Shown here one piece after another: positions 35,180 to 42,911 of a DNA stretch of 64,000 nt. Location: positions 1 to 64,000 of the forward strand of contig NZ_AQQU01000004.1 in the NCBI RefSeq assembly GCF_002210105.1. Direction: 5' to 3'. Source of the stretch: Oceanicola sp. 22II-s10i (GTDB taxonomy: Bacteria > Pseudomonadota > Alphaproteobacteria > Rhodobacterales > Rhodobacteraceae). Position numbers and translations under genes: made by a program. The notes under the pieces were generated by a model, which did no database searches, was not told the DNA's origin, and saw only the letters and a program-made list of their open reading frames with translations. The stretch's first letter is position 1; the number at the start of each line of letters is the position of its first letter.

Positions 35180-35275
35180 ATGTGTTTCAGGAAGCGTCGG
35201 GCCGGAACCCCGGTGCTTCATTTCACTGTCCCTCGTTCCGTGACTGCGCCCGGTTATGCCGGGCGCTCTTTTTTG
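35180..35275 (+). ncRNA. Candidate small RNA ending at a strong terminator
   Basis: The 229-bp gap after rlmB has no convincing protein gene. It contains a stem-loop closed by GAAGC (35191-35195) and GCTTC (35215-35219) with an inner CCGG/CCGG pairing, about 25 unpaired bases, and then a terminator. A weak promoter candidate (TTCACA at 35135) lies upstream. It could equally be the 3' end of the rlmB transcript. The 5' end given is a guess. Confidence 0.4.
35246..35275 (+). terminator. Rho-independent terminator
   Basis: A perfect 8-bp stem (GCGCCCGG / CCGGGCGC) with a TTATG loop is followed by TCTTTTTTG. It is the clearest intrinsic terminator in the window. Confidence 0.93.
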
Positions 35276-35346
35276 TGCTCCTCTCGTCCGGCTGCGACCG
35301 TTGCGAATCCGCTTGTCGCCGCCCGCGGCTGGCGTAGTCTGGCGGC

Positions 35347-35820
35347 ATGAGCGAGCATTACACAGACAGCTTCCTGAGCGGCGTGATGAAACGGACCCGC
35401 GTGATCGCGGTGATCGGCGTCTCGATGGAAGAAACCCGCCCCAGCTATTACGTCGCCCGGTACCTGAACCTGAAGGGCTACAAGGTCATCCCGGTCAATC
35501 CGGGTCACGCGGGTAAGACCCTGTTCGGCCAGACCGTCCGCGCGGGGCTGGACGATATCGACGAACCGGTCGACATGATCGACATCTTCCGCCGCTCCGA
35601 GCATGTCCTGCCGATCGTGGAAGAGGCGCTGGAAAAGCTGCCGGAGCTCAAGACGGTATGGATGCAGATCGGCGTCGTGAACCACGACGCGGCGCGCATG
35701 GCCGAGGCGCGGGGCATCGACGTCATCATGAACCGTTGTCCCAAGATCGAATATCAGCGCCTGTTCGGCGAGTTGAGAATGGGCGGGTTCAACACCGGCG
35801 TGGTGTCGTCGCGTCTGTAG
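35347..35820 (+). CDS. CoA-binding (YccU-like) protein
   Basis: 157 residues forming one CoA-binding Rossmann domain: VIAVIGVSMEETRPSYYVARYLNLKGYKVIPVNPG (about 19-53), then DMIDIFRRSEHVLPIVEEA and VWMQIGVVNHDAARMAEARGIDVIMNRCPKIEY. The fold is that of the succinyl-CoA synthetase alpha N-terminal domain without the ligase part. The physiological role of this stand-alone family is unclear. It follows the terminator and ends at repeat copy B. Confidence 0.85.
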   Translation: MSEHYTDSFLSGVMKRTRVIAVIGVSMEETRPSYYVARYLNLKGYKVIPVNPGHAGKTLFGQTVRAGLDDIDEPVDMIDIFRRSEHVLPIVEEALEKLPELKTVWMQIGVVNHDAARMAEARGIDVIMNRCPKIEYQRLFGELRMGGFNTGVVSSRL

Positions 35821-35825
35821 CGCCA

Positions 35826-35872
35826 CGGGGGCTCTGCCCCCGGACCCCCGGCATATTTTTGGCAAGATGAAG
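35826..35872 (+). repeat. Intergenic hairpin repeat, copy B
   Basis: Stem CGGGGGC-TCT-GCCCCCG, then a second CCCCCGG, then GGCATATTTTTGGC and AAGATGAAG. It fills the gap between two convergent genes, the CoA-binding protein gene and hisE. Confidence 0.8.
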
Positions 35873-35877
35873 CTGGA

Positions 35878-36192
35878 TCAGGGCGCGCGGGAGGCCTTTT
35901 CGGCGATGCCCGAGGTGCCTTCGCGGCGGGTGAGTTCCGCTTCGACATCGGCCAGCGTCACGCCGCGTGCGGTCAGCATCACCAGCAGGTGGTAGAGGAC
36001 ATCGGCCGCCTCGGCTGTCAGCTTTTCGCGGTCGCCCTTGACCGCCTCGATGATCGCCTCGACGGCCTCCTCACCGAATTTCTCGGCGCATTTCTCGGGG
36101 CCCTTGGCCAGCAGCTTGGCCGTCCAGGAACTTTCCGGATCGGCGGAGGCGCGGGCGGCGATGGTCGCGGCGAGGTCGTGCAGGGTGCTCAT
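35878..36192 (-). CDS. hisE: Phosphoribosyl-ATP pyrophosphatase
   Basis: 104 residues, all-alpha MazG-like fold with the metal-binding pattern [14 protein letters not shown] and [12 protein letters not shown]. It removes pyrophosphate from phosphoribosyl-ATP in histidine synthesis; it is a separate protein here rather than fused to HisI. Its ATG overlaps the hisF stop (ATGA). Confidence 0.93.
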   Translation of the reverse strand: MSTLHDLAATIAARASADPESSWTAKLLAKGPEKCAEKFGEEAVEAIIEAVKGDREKLTAEAADVLYHLLVMLTARGVTLADVEAELTRREGTSGIAEKASRAP

Positions 36193-36950
36193 GTCAGCCT
36201 CATCGGGATACCGGCGGCGGCCATGTGGGCCTTGGCCTCGGCGATTGTGTATTCGCCGAAATGGAAGATCGAGGCGGCGAGGACGGCGGAAGCATGGCCC
36301 TCGGTCACGCCCTCGACGAGGTGGTCCAGCGTGCCGACGCCGCCGGAAGCGATGACCGGGATGTCCACGGCATCGGCGATGGCGCGGGTCAGCGGGATGT
36401 TGAAACCGCTCTTCGTGCCGTCGCGATCCATCGAAGTCAGCAGGATCTCCCCGGCGCCCTTGGCTGCGACCAGTTTCGCGAACTCGACCGCGTCGACTCC
36501 GGTCGGCTTGCGCCCGCCATGGGTGAAGCATTCCCACTTGCCGGGGCTCACGGTCTTGGCGTCGATGGCCACCACGATGCACTGGCTGCCGAAGTGGTCG
36601 GCGGCCTCGGCCACCACGTCCGGATTGGCGAGCGCGGCGGAGTTGAAGCTGACCTTGTCGGCCCCGGCCAGCAGCAGCGCGCGCACGTCCTCGCGCGTCC
36701 TGACGCCGCCGCCGACCGTCAGCGGGACGTAGCAGCTTTCGGCGGTGCGGGTGACCACGTCGAACATGGTGCCCCGGTTCTCGTGCGTGGCGTGGATGTC
36801 GAGGAAGCAGATCTCGTCCGCCCCCGCCGCGTCATAGGCGCGGGCGGCGTCCACCGGATCGCCGGCATCGCGCAGGTCGACGAAATTGACGCCCTTGACC
36901 ACGCGGCCATCGGCCACGTCGAGGCAAGGGATGATGCGGGTCTTGAGCAT
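36189..36950 (-). CDS. hisF: Imidazole glycerol phosphate synthase, cyclase subunit
   Basis: 253 residues, a beta/alpha barrel with the two catalytic Asp positions: [11 protein letters not shown] near residue 11 and [11 protein letters not shown] near residue 130, plus the phosphate-binding [15 protein letters not shown]. With HisH it forms imidazole glycerol phosphate and AICAR. Separated from hisA by a small membrane-protein gene. Confidence 0.96.
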   Translation of the reverse strand: MLKTRIIPCLDVADGRVVKGVNFVDLRDAGDPVDAARAYDAAGADEICFLDIHATHENRGTMFDVVTRTAESCYVPLTVGGGVRTREDVRALLLAGADKVSFNSAALANPDVVAEAADHFGSQCIVVAIDAKTVSPGKWECFTHGGRKPTGVDAVEFAKLVAAKGAGEILLTSMDRDGTKSGFNIPLTRAIADAVDIPVIASGGVGTLDHLVEGVTEGHASAVLAASIFHFGEYTIAEAKAHMAAAGIPMRLT

Positions 36951-37012
36951 GTGGCTCCTCGGGCTGCGGTCGCCCGCGTTCTAGTCGCCCGCGCCCTGCG
37001 GGGCAATGCGGA

Positions 37013-37306
37013 TCAGCCCCTGCGGCGGCGACGCCGGCGCACGAGGTCGACGATGATCATGATCAGCAGGATCAGGCCGAGCAAAAGGGCGATCGGCAAG
37101 GTCATCAACATGAACCAGCCGGATACGAAGAAGGTATAGAGCTGTTCCCCGTGATCGACACCATCGACGATGCAGGGGTTGGGGAAGCCTTCGTGCAGCG
37201 TGCAGCCGTGCTTGTCCGCGAAGCTGGTCGAATAGATGACACCGGCGAGGGGCAGGAAGCAGATCGCTATGCCGAGGATCAGGATGGCATAGACGATGCG
37301 CTTCAT
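37013..37306 (-). CDS. Small membrane protein inside the his cluster
   Basis: 97 residues with two membrane segments (about 5-25 and 62-88), a periplasmic-size loop with two Cys residues (HGCTLHEGFPNPCIVDG) and a very basic tail of arginines. The ATG lies one base before the hisA stop end, so it is co-transcribed. No family is recognised and no histidine-related role is implied by the sequence. Confidence 0.75.
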   Translation of the reverse strand: MKRIVYAILILGIAICFLPLAGVIYSTSFADKHGCTLHEGFPNPCIVDGVDHGEQLYTFFVSGWFMLMTLPIALLLGLILLIMIIVDLVRRRRRRRG

Positions 37307-37307
37307 G

Positions 37308-38030
37308 TCATGCGGCCAGCGTTCGGAGCGCTTCGCCCAGATCGAGCGCCCCGTCATAGAGCGCTCGGCCCGAGATCGCGCCGTCCAGCGCGACGCCACA
37401 GTCACGCAGCGCGATGAGGTCGGCGAGCGAGGACACGCCACCGGAGGCGATCACCGGAATCGACACCGCGCGGGCGAGGTCCGCCGTCGCCTCGACGTTC
37501 GGGCCCTGCATCGCGCCGTCGCGGTTGATGTCGGTATAGATGATCGCCGCGACCCCGGCATCCTCGAAGCTGCGGGCGAGATCGGTGGCGTCCACGTTGG
37601 TTTCCTCGGCCCAGCCCTTGGTCGCGACCTTGCCGTTCCGGGCGTCGATGCCGACCGCCACCTTTCCGGGAAAGGCGCGCGCCGCCTCGCGCACCAGCGC
37701 CGGGTTCTCGACCGCCACGGTGCCGAGGATCACACGGGCGAGACCCTTGTCCAGCCAGGCCCCGATCGTCGCCATGTCCCGGATGCCGCCGCCGAGCTGC
37801 GCAGGCACCTGCGTCTGGGACAGGATCGCTTCGACCGCCGCCGCGTTCACCGGCTGGCCCGCGAAAGCGCCGTTGAGGTCCACGAGGTGCAGCCATTGGC
37901 AGCCCGCCGCCACGAAGTCCCGCGCCTGTGCGGCCGGGTCGTCGTTGAAGACCGTGGCCTTTTCCATCTCGCCCCGCAGCAGTCGCACGGCCTTGCCGTC
38001 TTTCAGGTCGATGGCGGGATAGAGGATCAT
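37308..38030 (-). CDS. hisA: ProFAR isomerase
   Basis: 240 residues, the sister barrel of His[18 protein letters not shown] with Asp8, [13 protein letters not shown] with Asp near 130, and [12 protein letters not shown]. It performs the Amadori rearrangement of ProFAR. The start MILYPAID was chosen by homology; an upstream frame adds 20 residues with no function. Confidence 0.95.
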   Translation of the reverse strand: MILYPAIDLKDGKAVRLLRGEMEKATVFNDDPAAQARDFVAAGCQWLHLVDLNGAFAGQPVNAAAVEAILSQTQVPAQLGGGIRDMATIGAWLDKGLARVILGTVAVENPALVREAARAFPGKVAVGIDARNGKVATKGWAEETNVDATDLARSFEDAGVAAIIYTDINRDGAMQGPNVEATADLARAVSIPVIASGGVSSLADLIALRDCGVALDGAISGRALYDGALDLGEALRTLAA

Positions 38031-38062
38031 GGACGCGCTCGCTTTGGCCGGATGCGCGCGGG

Positions 38063-38089
38063 TTTTGCATGACGTCAGGGGATTTTGCA
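38063..38089. promoter_or_regulatory. TTTTGCA direct repeat
   Basis: Two TTTTGCA units lie exactly 20 bp apart (38063 and 38083), each followed by AT and GAC-like bases, in the gap between hisA and the divergent DUF2147 gene. Two helical turns of spacing fits a factor bound to one face of the DNA. Confidence 0.3.
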
Positions 38090-38157
38090 ATGTGACTTGT
38101 TCCGCAACCCGCGCCGGGGCAGGGTCGGCACAGTCGAGTCAGGAGGAGGCAGGCGGC

Positions 38158-38553
38158 ATGTTCAGGACATTCGGTGCAACGGTGGCGATGACCTTTATGG
38201 CGGGGGCGGTCTGGGCGGCGGACCCCGTGGTCGGGACGTGGAAGACGATTCCCGACGACAACGGCAACTTTGGCCACGTGCAGATGGCGCCTTGCGGGGA
38301 TGCGTTCTGCGGCGTGCTGGCCAAGAGCTTCGATTCCGCGGGCAAGCCGCTGAATTCGCCGAACAACGGCAAGCGCATCGTCTGGGACATGAAGGCGAAG
38401 GGCAGCGGCGCCTATGACGGCGGCAAGGTCTGGTCGCCGGATCGCGACAAGACCTACAATTCCAAGATGCAGCTGAGCGGCGATCGCCTGACGGTGCAGG
38501 GCTGTGTCCTGATGATCTGCCGCGACGGCGGGACCTGGTCGCGGGTCAGGTAA
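38158..38553 (+). CDS. DUF2147 periplasmic protein
   Basis: 131 residues with a signal peptide (MFRTFGATVAMTFMAGAVWAA) and the DUF2147 pattern DPVVGTWKTIPDDNG ... GKVWSPDRDKTYNSKMQLSGDRLTVQGCVLMICRDGGTW. The fold is a small beta barrel of unknown function. It has a strong AGGAGGAGG site, is encoded opposite to the his genes and lies between hisA and hisH, with only 3 bases between its stop and the hisH stop. Confidence 0.87.
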   Translation: MFRTFGATVAMTFMAGAVWAADPVVGTWKTIPDDNGNFGHVQMAPCGDAFCGVLAKSFDSAGKPLNSPNNGKRIVWDMKAKGSGAYDGGKVWSPDRDKTYNSKMQLSGDRLTVQGCVLMICRDGGTWSRVR

Positions 38554-38556
38554 GGC

Positions 38557-39195
38557 TCAGGGCCGCCACGTCAGGAAGTTGGCGATCAGCCGCAGGCCGG
38601 TCGCCTGGCTCTTTTCCGGGTGGAACTGGGTGCCGACCATGGTGTCGCGGCCGACGATGGCCGTGACCGGTCCGGCATAGTCGGCATGGGCCAGAAGCTG
38701 GTCCTTTGCTGTCACGTGCATCTGGTAGGAATGCACGAAATAGGCGTGCTGGCCGGTTTCGATCCCCGCCAGAACCGGGTGCGGGCGGTCGATCACGAGG
38801 TCGTTCCAGCCCATGTGCGGGACCTTGAACGTGGGATCTGCCGGTTTGATCCTGTCGACCTCGCCGTCGATCCAGCCGAGGCCCTCGGTCTCTTCGTATT
38901 CGTGCCCGATGCGGGCCATCAGCTGCATTCCGACGCAGATGCCGAGAAACGGGCGGCCCTTCTGCTCGACCGCTTCGCGCAGCGCGCCGAACAGGTTCTC
39001 ACGGCCTTTCAAGGCGCGGGCGCAGGCCGGAAAGGCGCCGTCGCCGGGCAGGACGATGCGGTCGGCCCGCGCCACGTCCTCGGCCCGGTCCGACACGATG
39101 ACGTCGCCGCCGCCCGTCTCGCCGGCCATGCGCTGGAAGGCCTTGGCGGCGGAATGCAGGTTGCCGCTTTCGTAGTCGATAAGGACGGTGAGCAT
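38557..39195 (-). CDS. hisH: Imidazole glycerol phosphate synthase, glutaminase subunit
   Basis: 212 residues, a class I amidotransferase: nucleophile Cys in FLGICVGMQLM near residue 87 and the His/Glu pair in GTQFHPEKSQ near the end. It supplies ammonia to HisF. Follows hisB after a 90-bp gap with a large inverted repeat. Confidence 0.95.
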   Translation of the reverse strand: MLTVLIDYESGNLHSAAKAFQRMAGETGGGDVIVSDRAEDVARADRIVLPGDGAFPACARALKGRENLFGALREAVEQKGRPFLGICVGMQLMARIGHEYEETEGLGWIDGEVDRIKPADPTFKVPHMGWNDLVIDRPHPVLAGIETGQHAYFVHSYQMHVTAKDQLLAHADYAGPVTAIVGRDTMVGTQFHPEKSQATGLRLIANFLTWRP

Positions 39196-39230
39196 CGGTC
39201 CGGTCTCTCGCTGATCTCCGGGCAGGGGGT

Positions 39231-39284
39231 CGCGCGAAACGGTCGCGGGGTCAAGGGGCGTCCGGCGGGCGCGCGTTTCGCGCG
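39231..39284. promoter_or_regulatory. Large stem-loop between hisB and hisH
   Basis: Perfect 11-bp arms CGCGCGAAACG / CGTTTCGCGCG enclose 32 bases and end one base before the hisB stop codon region on the minus strand. There is no T-run. It could end or process the hisB message or set the hisB:hisH ratio. Confidence 0.5.
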
Positions 39285-39285
39285 G

Positions 39286-39873
39286 TCAGAGGGCGCCCTT
39301 GGTCGAGGGGATCGCGTCGGATTTGCGCGGGTCGGTTTCGACCGCCTCGCGTAGGGCGCGGGCGACGGATTTGAAGGCCGCTTCGGCGATGTGGTGCGAA
39401 TTGATCCCGTGCAGCATGTCGACATGCAGCGTGATGCCGCCGTGGGTGGACAGGGCCTGAAAGAACTCGCGCACCAGTTCCGTGTCGAAACTGCCGATCT
39501 TGGGGGTCGGCAAGTCGAGGTTCCAGACCAGGAACGGTCGGCCGGAGAGGTCGAGCGCGGTGCGCACCAGGGCATCGTCCATCGGCAGCAGGCAGGCACC
39601 GTAGCGGCGGATCCCGCGCTTGTCGCCAAGCGCCTTGGTCAGGGCCTGGCCGATGGCGATGCCGGTGTCCTCGACCGAGTGATGGTCGTCGATGTGCGTG
39701 TCGCCATCGCAGCGGACGGACATGTCGATCAGCGAGTGCCGGGCCAGCTGGTCCAGCATGTGGTCGAAAAAGCCGATGCCGGTGCGGTTGTCATACCGTC
39801 CGGTGCCGTCCAGATCGAGCGTGACCGTGATATCGGTCTCGGCCGTCTTGCGGGTGATTTCTGCTTTGCGCAT
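39286..39873 (-). CDS. hisB: Imidazoleglycerol-phosphate dehydratase
   Basis: 195 residues, monofunctional, with the manganese-site motifs [31 protein letters not shown] and [16 protein letters not shown]. It dehydrates imidazole glycerol phosphate. The start MRKAEITRK was chosen by family length. It is the first gene of this his group. Confidence 0.95.
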   Translation of the reverse strand: MRKAEITRKTAETDITVTLDLDGTGRYDNRTGIGFFDHMLDQLARHSLIDMSVRCDGDTHIDDHHSVEDTGIAIGQALTKALGDKRGIRRYGACLLPMDDALVRTALDLSGRPFLVWNLDLPTPKIGSFDTELVREFFQALSTHGGITLHVDMLHGINSHHIAEAAFKSVARALREAVETDPRKSDAIPSTKGAL

Positions 39874-39979
39874 CTGCGCCTCCGGTGCTGACCGGCGCCT
39901 TATAGGGGCAGCGGCTGGATGCGCCAAGCGGGAAGCGGGAGAATGTCGCGCGGCTGATGCAGGCGGAACATCAGGCTGC

Positions 39980-40711
39980 TCAGGGCGGTGCGGCAGGCAT
40001 CGAGAAGGTCACGCACAGCCCGCGGGTCGCGGGCGGCGGCGCGCCGGACAGGCACAATGTGCCGCCGGAGCGCTCGACCACCTTGCAGGCCAGGGCGAGG
40101 CCGACGCCGCTGGAGTCGCATTCGCTGCGCGGTCGCAGGGTGGTCATCAGCTGCATGGCGCGGTCGCGCATGTCGGGGGCGATACCAGGCCCGTCGTCGG
40201 ACAGAGAAAAGGTCACGCCTCCCTGGTCCGACGCGCCCTCTATGCGGATCAGACCCGTGGTTTGATCATGATGACGCACGGCATTGTCCAGAAGTGCACG
40301 GAACATGCGATGGACATCGTCCGGCGGGGCCGTGATCGCGGGCAGGGGGCCATCGGCCTGCAGCGTGAAACCGGGCGGCGGACCGACGTCTGTCCAGGCC
40401 CGGCACAGCGCATCTTTGGTGTCGATGGTGCAGGCCGGGCCACCGACACGGCCGACGCGGCTGTATTCGGTCAGGTCGCGCATCATCCGGTCCGCACGCT
40501 GCACCTGCCCGCGCAGCAGCGAAAGGTGATCCATGATCACCTCCGGCGGCGATTGTGCGGCCAGATCCTCCTCGATCCAGTCGGGGATGACACGCAGAGC
40601 GCGCAGGCTGGCGCGGATGTCGTGTGTCATGTGGTAGAGCATCTGTTCGAACCGCCCCTCGGCATCATCGATGCAAGCGGCTGCCTCGCTGTCCTTCACA
40701 CCAATGCCCAT
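39980..40711 (-). CDS. Soluble sensor histidine kinase
   Basis: 243 residues with no membrane segment and almost no input domain: the dimerisation box appears at once ([16 protein letters not shown], His30), followed by the ATPase domain ([12 protein letters not shown] box; [28 protein letters not shown]). The HD-R-SLRAL box resembles kinases of the phytochrome/Rcp type. The input must come from a partner, perhaps the CheB-CheR-PAS protein 2.2 kb away. It is divergent from the first receiver gene. Confidence 0.85.
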   Translation of the reverse strand: MGIGVKDSEAAACIDDAEGRFEQMLYHMTHDIRASLRALRVIPDWIEEDLAAQSPPEVIMDHLSLLRGQVQRADRMMRDLTEYSRVGRVGGPACTIDTKDALCRAWTDVGPPPGFTLQADGPLPAITAPPDDVHRMFRALLDNAVRHHDQTTGLIRIEGASDQGGVTFSLSDDGPGIAPDMRDRAMQLMTTLRPRSECDSSGVGLALACKVVERSGGTLCLSGAPPPATRGLCVTFSMPAAPP

Positions 40712-40901
40712 GCGTCTGCCCCGATGCTGCTGCCGGATCAGCCTGTCTGAAACAGGTTAAGAGGCCGCAAACTGCGGCGATCCGGCTCGGTAAAATGCAG
40801 TGCAACTCGCAGCACCCGTTAAGCAGTGGGTTACGGTTGGAGGGATAGCGTCCGTCACGTGCCGTTCAGGTGACTGTCATCGACCAACAAGGGGTGCCGC
40901 C

Positions 40902-41594
40902 ATGCCATTGCCTTCCAATGCCTCCATGACCGGCAGGGGCCTGCCTGAGCGGGGCCACCTGTCCCTTCGCGACGGCGACGACATGCGCATCCTCGTATTC
41001 GACGATTCCGAGATTGACGCCGTCCTGATCGAGCAGAACTGTCTGCGCACGGGCCTGCCTGCGGCGGTCACGACGGTTTCGGATTTCGACCAGTATTCCG
41101 ACCATATCGGCGATCAGCGCTACGACCTGATATTTGTCGACTACTACCTGCCGCGTGGCGACGGTCTGGTCGCCTGCGACCTGCTGCGTCGCAGCGTTGC
41201 CAATGCCGATGCCCCGGTCGTCATGGTTTCGGGACACGCCGAGGTCGACGTGGCGGTGGCCGCCATGCAGGCCGGATGTCTCGATTTCATCGACAAGGAC
41301 AGGATCGACCGCGACCGTCTGCGATCGGTGATCATGCAGGCCGCAACTGCGCATCGCCCGTGGCCCGGTCGTGCGGCGCAACCTGACCTCTCGCCGACTG
41401 GCGGCATGATGGACGCCATTAGGTCCATTCTGCGGGAAGAATTGTCGCGTCACGGGGCCGTTCCCCGGCTGCAGGACCTGAAGGTCGCGTTGCAGTCCAT
41501 CGGCTTGCTGGACGGAGAAGGCGGCGAAACCGATTGGGGCCGTTACCTCCAGGGCGAGGATGTCGGCTTTGTCTTTCGCAGAACCCGCCATTGA
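40902..41594 (+). CDS. Stand-alone receiver protein with a C-terminal extension
   Basis: 230 residues. The receiver spans about 28-150, with acidic pair DD (VFDDSEIDA), phospho-acceptor Asp80 (IFVDYYLPRGDG), Ser in MVSGHAE and Lys in FIDKDRI, so it should be phosphorylatable. The last 65 residues (SILREELSRHGAVPRLQDLKVALQSIG...) form a helical segment with no known output domain. An in-frame ATG at 40983 (MRILVFDD) is an alternative start. A 190-bp gap separates it from the divergent kinase. Confidence 0.82.
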   Translation: MPLPSNASMTGRGLPERGHLSLRDGDDMRILVFDDSEIDAVLIEQNCLRTGLPAAVTTVSDFDQYSDHIGDQRYDLIFVDYYLPRGDGLVACDLLRRSVANADAPVVMVSGHAEVDVAVAAMQAGCLDFIDKDRIDRDRLRSVIMQAATAHRPWPGRAAQPDLSPTGGMMDAIRSILREELSRHGAVPRLQDLKVALQSIGLLDGEGGETDWGRYLQGEDVGFVFRRTRH

Positions 41595-41626
41595 CGCCTG
41601 CCGCGTCCATTCATCGGAGGATTGCC

Positions 41627-42235
41627 ATGCACGCCGCTTCGCTCGCCACCGTCTCGACCCGTCCGATTCCCGGACAGGGCTCCATGTCCGCGCTCGTCAT
41701 TGATGACAGCGTCATCGACCGCTACCTGATCTGTCATGCCCTCGCGGATGCCTGCCCAGACCTTAGGGTCGCGGAATGCGCGACCGCCGGCGATGCCCGG
41801 CGATGGCTGGACGGGCACGCGCCGGACATGATCTTTGCCGACCGCATCCTGCCGGACGGAGACGGCGCGGATGTCGCGCTTGGCGCAGCGGGAGACGTCG
41901 CCGTGGTCATCCTGTCCGGAGAGGACTGTCCGGATATCGGCCCGCGCATTGACGCGCGGGCGCGCAGCGTCTTCCTGCACAAGGACGACCTGTCACCGGT
42001 GACGCTGCGCCAGTCTCTGGCCCGTATCCTGCGCCCGGCGGCCCCGGTCATCCCGCTGCGTCCGGACGCCGGATCGGCGATTGCCGCCCTGTCGACCCCG
42101 TCCGGCGAACTGGCGCGTGGCTTGCGGCTTCTGCGCATGATGCGCCTGCAAGGCTCAAGCATTGGGCCAGAAGAACGGGCCGAACTGCTGCAGGAGGTCG
42201 AGGCAATGATCATGCAGCCGCGTCTGCCCGATTGA
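41627..42235 (+). CDS. Stand-alone receiver protein
   Basis: 202 residues; receiver about 21-140 with IDDSVIDRYL, phospho-acceptor Asp72 (IFADRILPDGDG), Ser in ILSGED and Lys in FLHKDD. A 55-residue helical tail follows (GELARGLRLLRMMRLQGSSIGPEERAELL). CGGAGG precedes the ATG. It lies 32 bases after the previous receiver gene, so the two are co-transcribed. Confidence 0.82.
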   Translation: MHAASLATVSTRPIPGQGSMSALVIDDSVIDRYLICHALADACPDLRVAECATAGDARRWLDGHAPDMIFADRILPDGDGADVALGAAGDVAVVILSGEDCPDIGPRIDARARSVFLHKDDLSPVTLRQSLARILRPAAPVIPLRPDAGSAIAALSTPSGELARGLRLLRMMRLQGSSIGPEERAELLQEVEAMIMQPRLPD

Positions 42236-42376
42236 CGGGCCGGTCCGGGCCGGGCTGGACCGAGGATGGCGCGGCATGGTGCGCTTGCGGCAAAGGCAAC
42301 ATGGTCGGGACTTGCCGCACGACAGAGACCCGGAGTTTGCAGATCCGGACCCGGCGCGGCGATGCGTGGCCCTGAC

Positions 42377-42817
42377 CTAGGCGCCGGTGCCACTGTCCCT
42401 GCGGGATGCGGCAGGGGGCAGGCGGTCGATCAGACGTGCCGCATCGGCGGGGCTCATGGGTTTCGACAGGCAGTCCCAGACCATCCCCGAAGCCGAGATC
42501 CGGCGCTGCATGTCGGCGGTCGGCGCCTGCGACAGCATCAGGCAGACGGGCGGCGCGTCCCACGATTCCGAGGCCAGGCTGTCGAGCAGTTGCAGTCCTT
42601 CGCCGTCCGGCAGGTTGAGATCGAGAAGGACGAGGTCGACTGCCGCCGCCGCCGGCGAGGTCAGGATAAAGCGCGCTTCGGCGCATTGCGTGACCTCGAT
42701 ACAGGCGCGAATGCGGCCTGACCGGGTCAGGGCCCGGCGGCACTGGCGCTGGTCGATCTCGTCGTCTTCGACCAGAAGGACTGTGATCGCACGGGCTGTG
42801 GAATCGTCGGGCGTCAT
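42377..42817 (-). CDS. Single-domain response regulator
   Basis: 146 residues, only a receiver: VEDDEIDQRQ acidic pocket, phospho-acceptor Asp66 (LVLLDLNLPDGEG), Ser in LMLSQAP and Lys in CLSKPMS. The start is uncertain: this ATG or an upstream in-frame GTG at 42829; neither has a good ribosome site. It lies 94 bases after the CheB-CheR-PAS gene on the same strand and convergent to the other receivers. Confidence 0.82.
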   Translation of the reverse strand: MTPDDSTARAITVLLVEDDEIDQRQCRRALTRSGRIRACIEVTQCAEARFILTSPAAAAVDLVLLDLNLPDGEGLQLLDSLASESWDAPPVCLMLSQAPTADMQRRISASGMVWDCLSKPMSPADAARLIDRLPPAASRRDSGTGA

Positions 42818-42911
42818 GCGGCAGCACACTCTTTCGCGACGGTCGGCGGGCCGACAGGAGACCGGGCCGGGGTCCTCCCGGCGGCGGCGGGTCGCGGGGC
42901 GTGCGCAGCGC

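Noticed and set aside
35114-35350. 78-codon frame after rlmB
   Set aside because: It runs straight through the terminator hairpin and its T-run and overlaps the rlmB stop; no ribosome site or family match.
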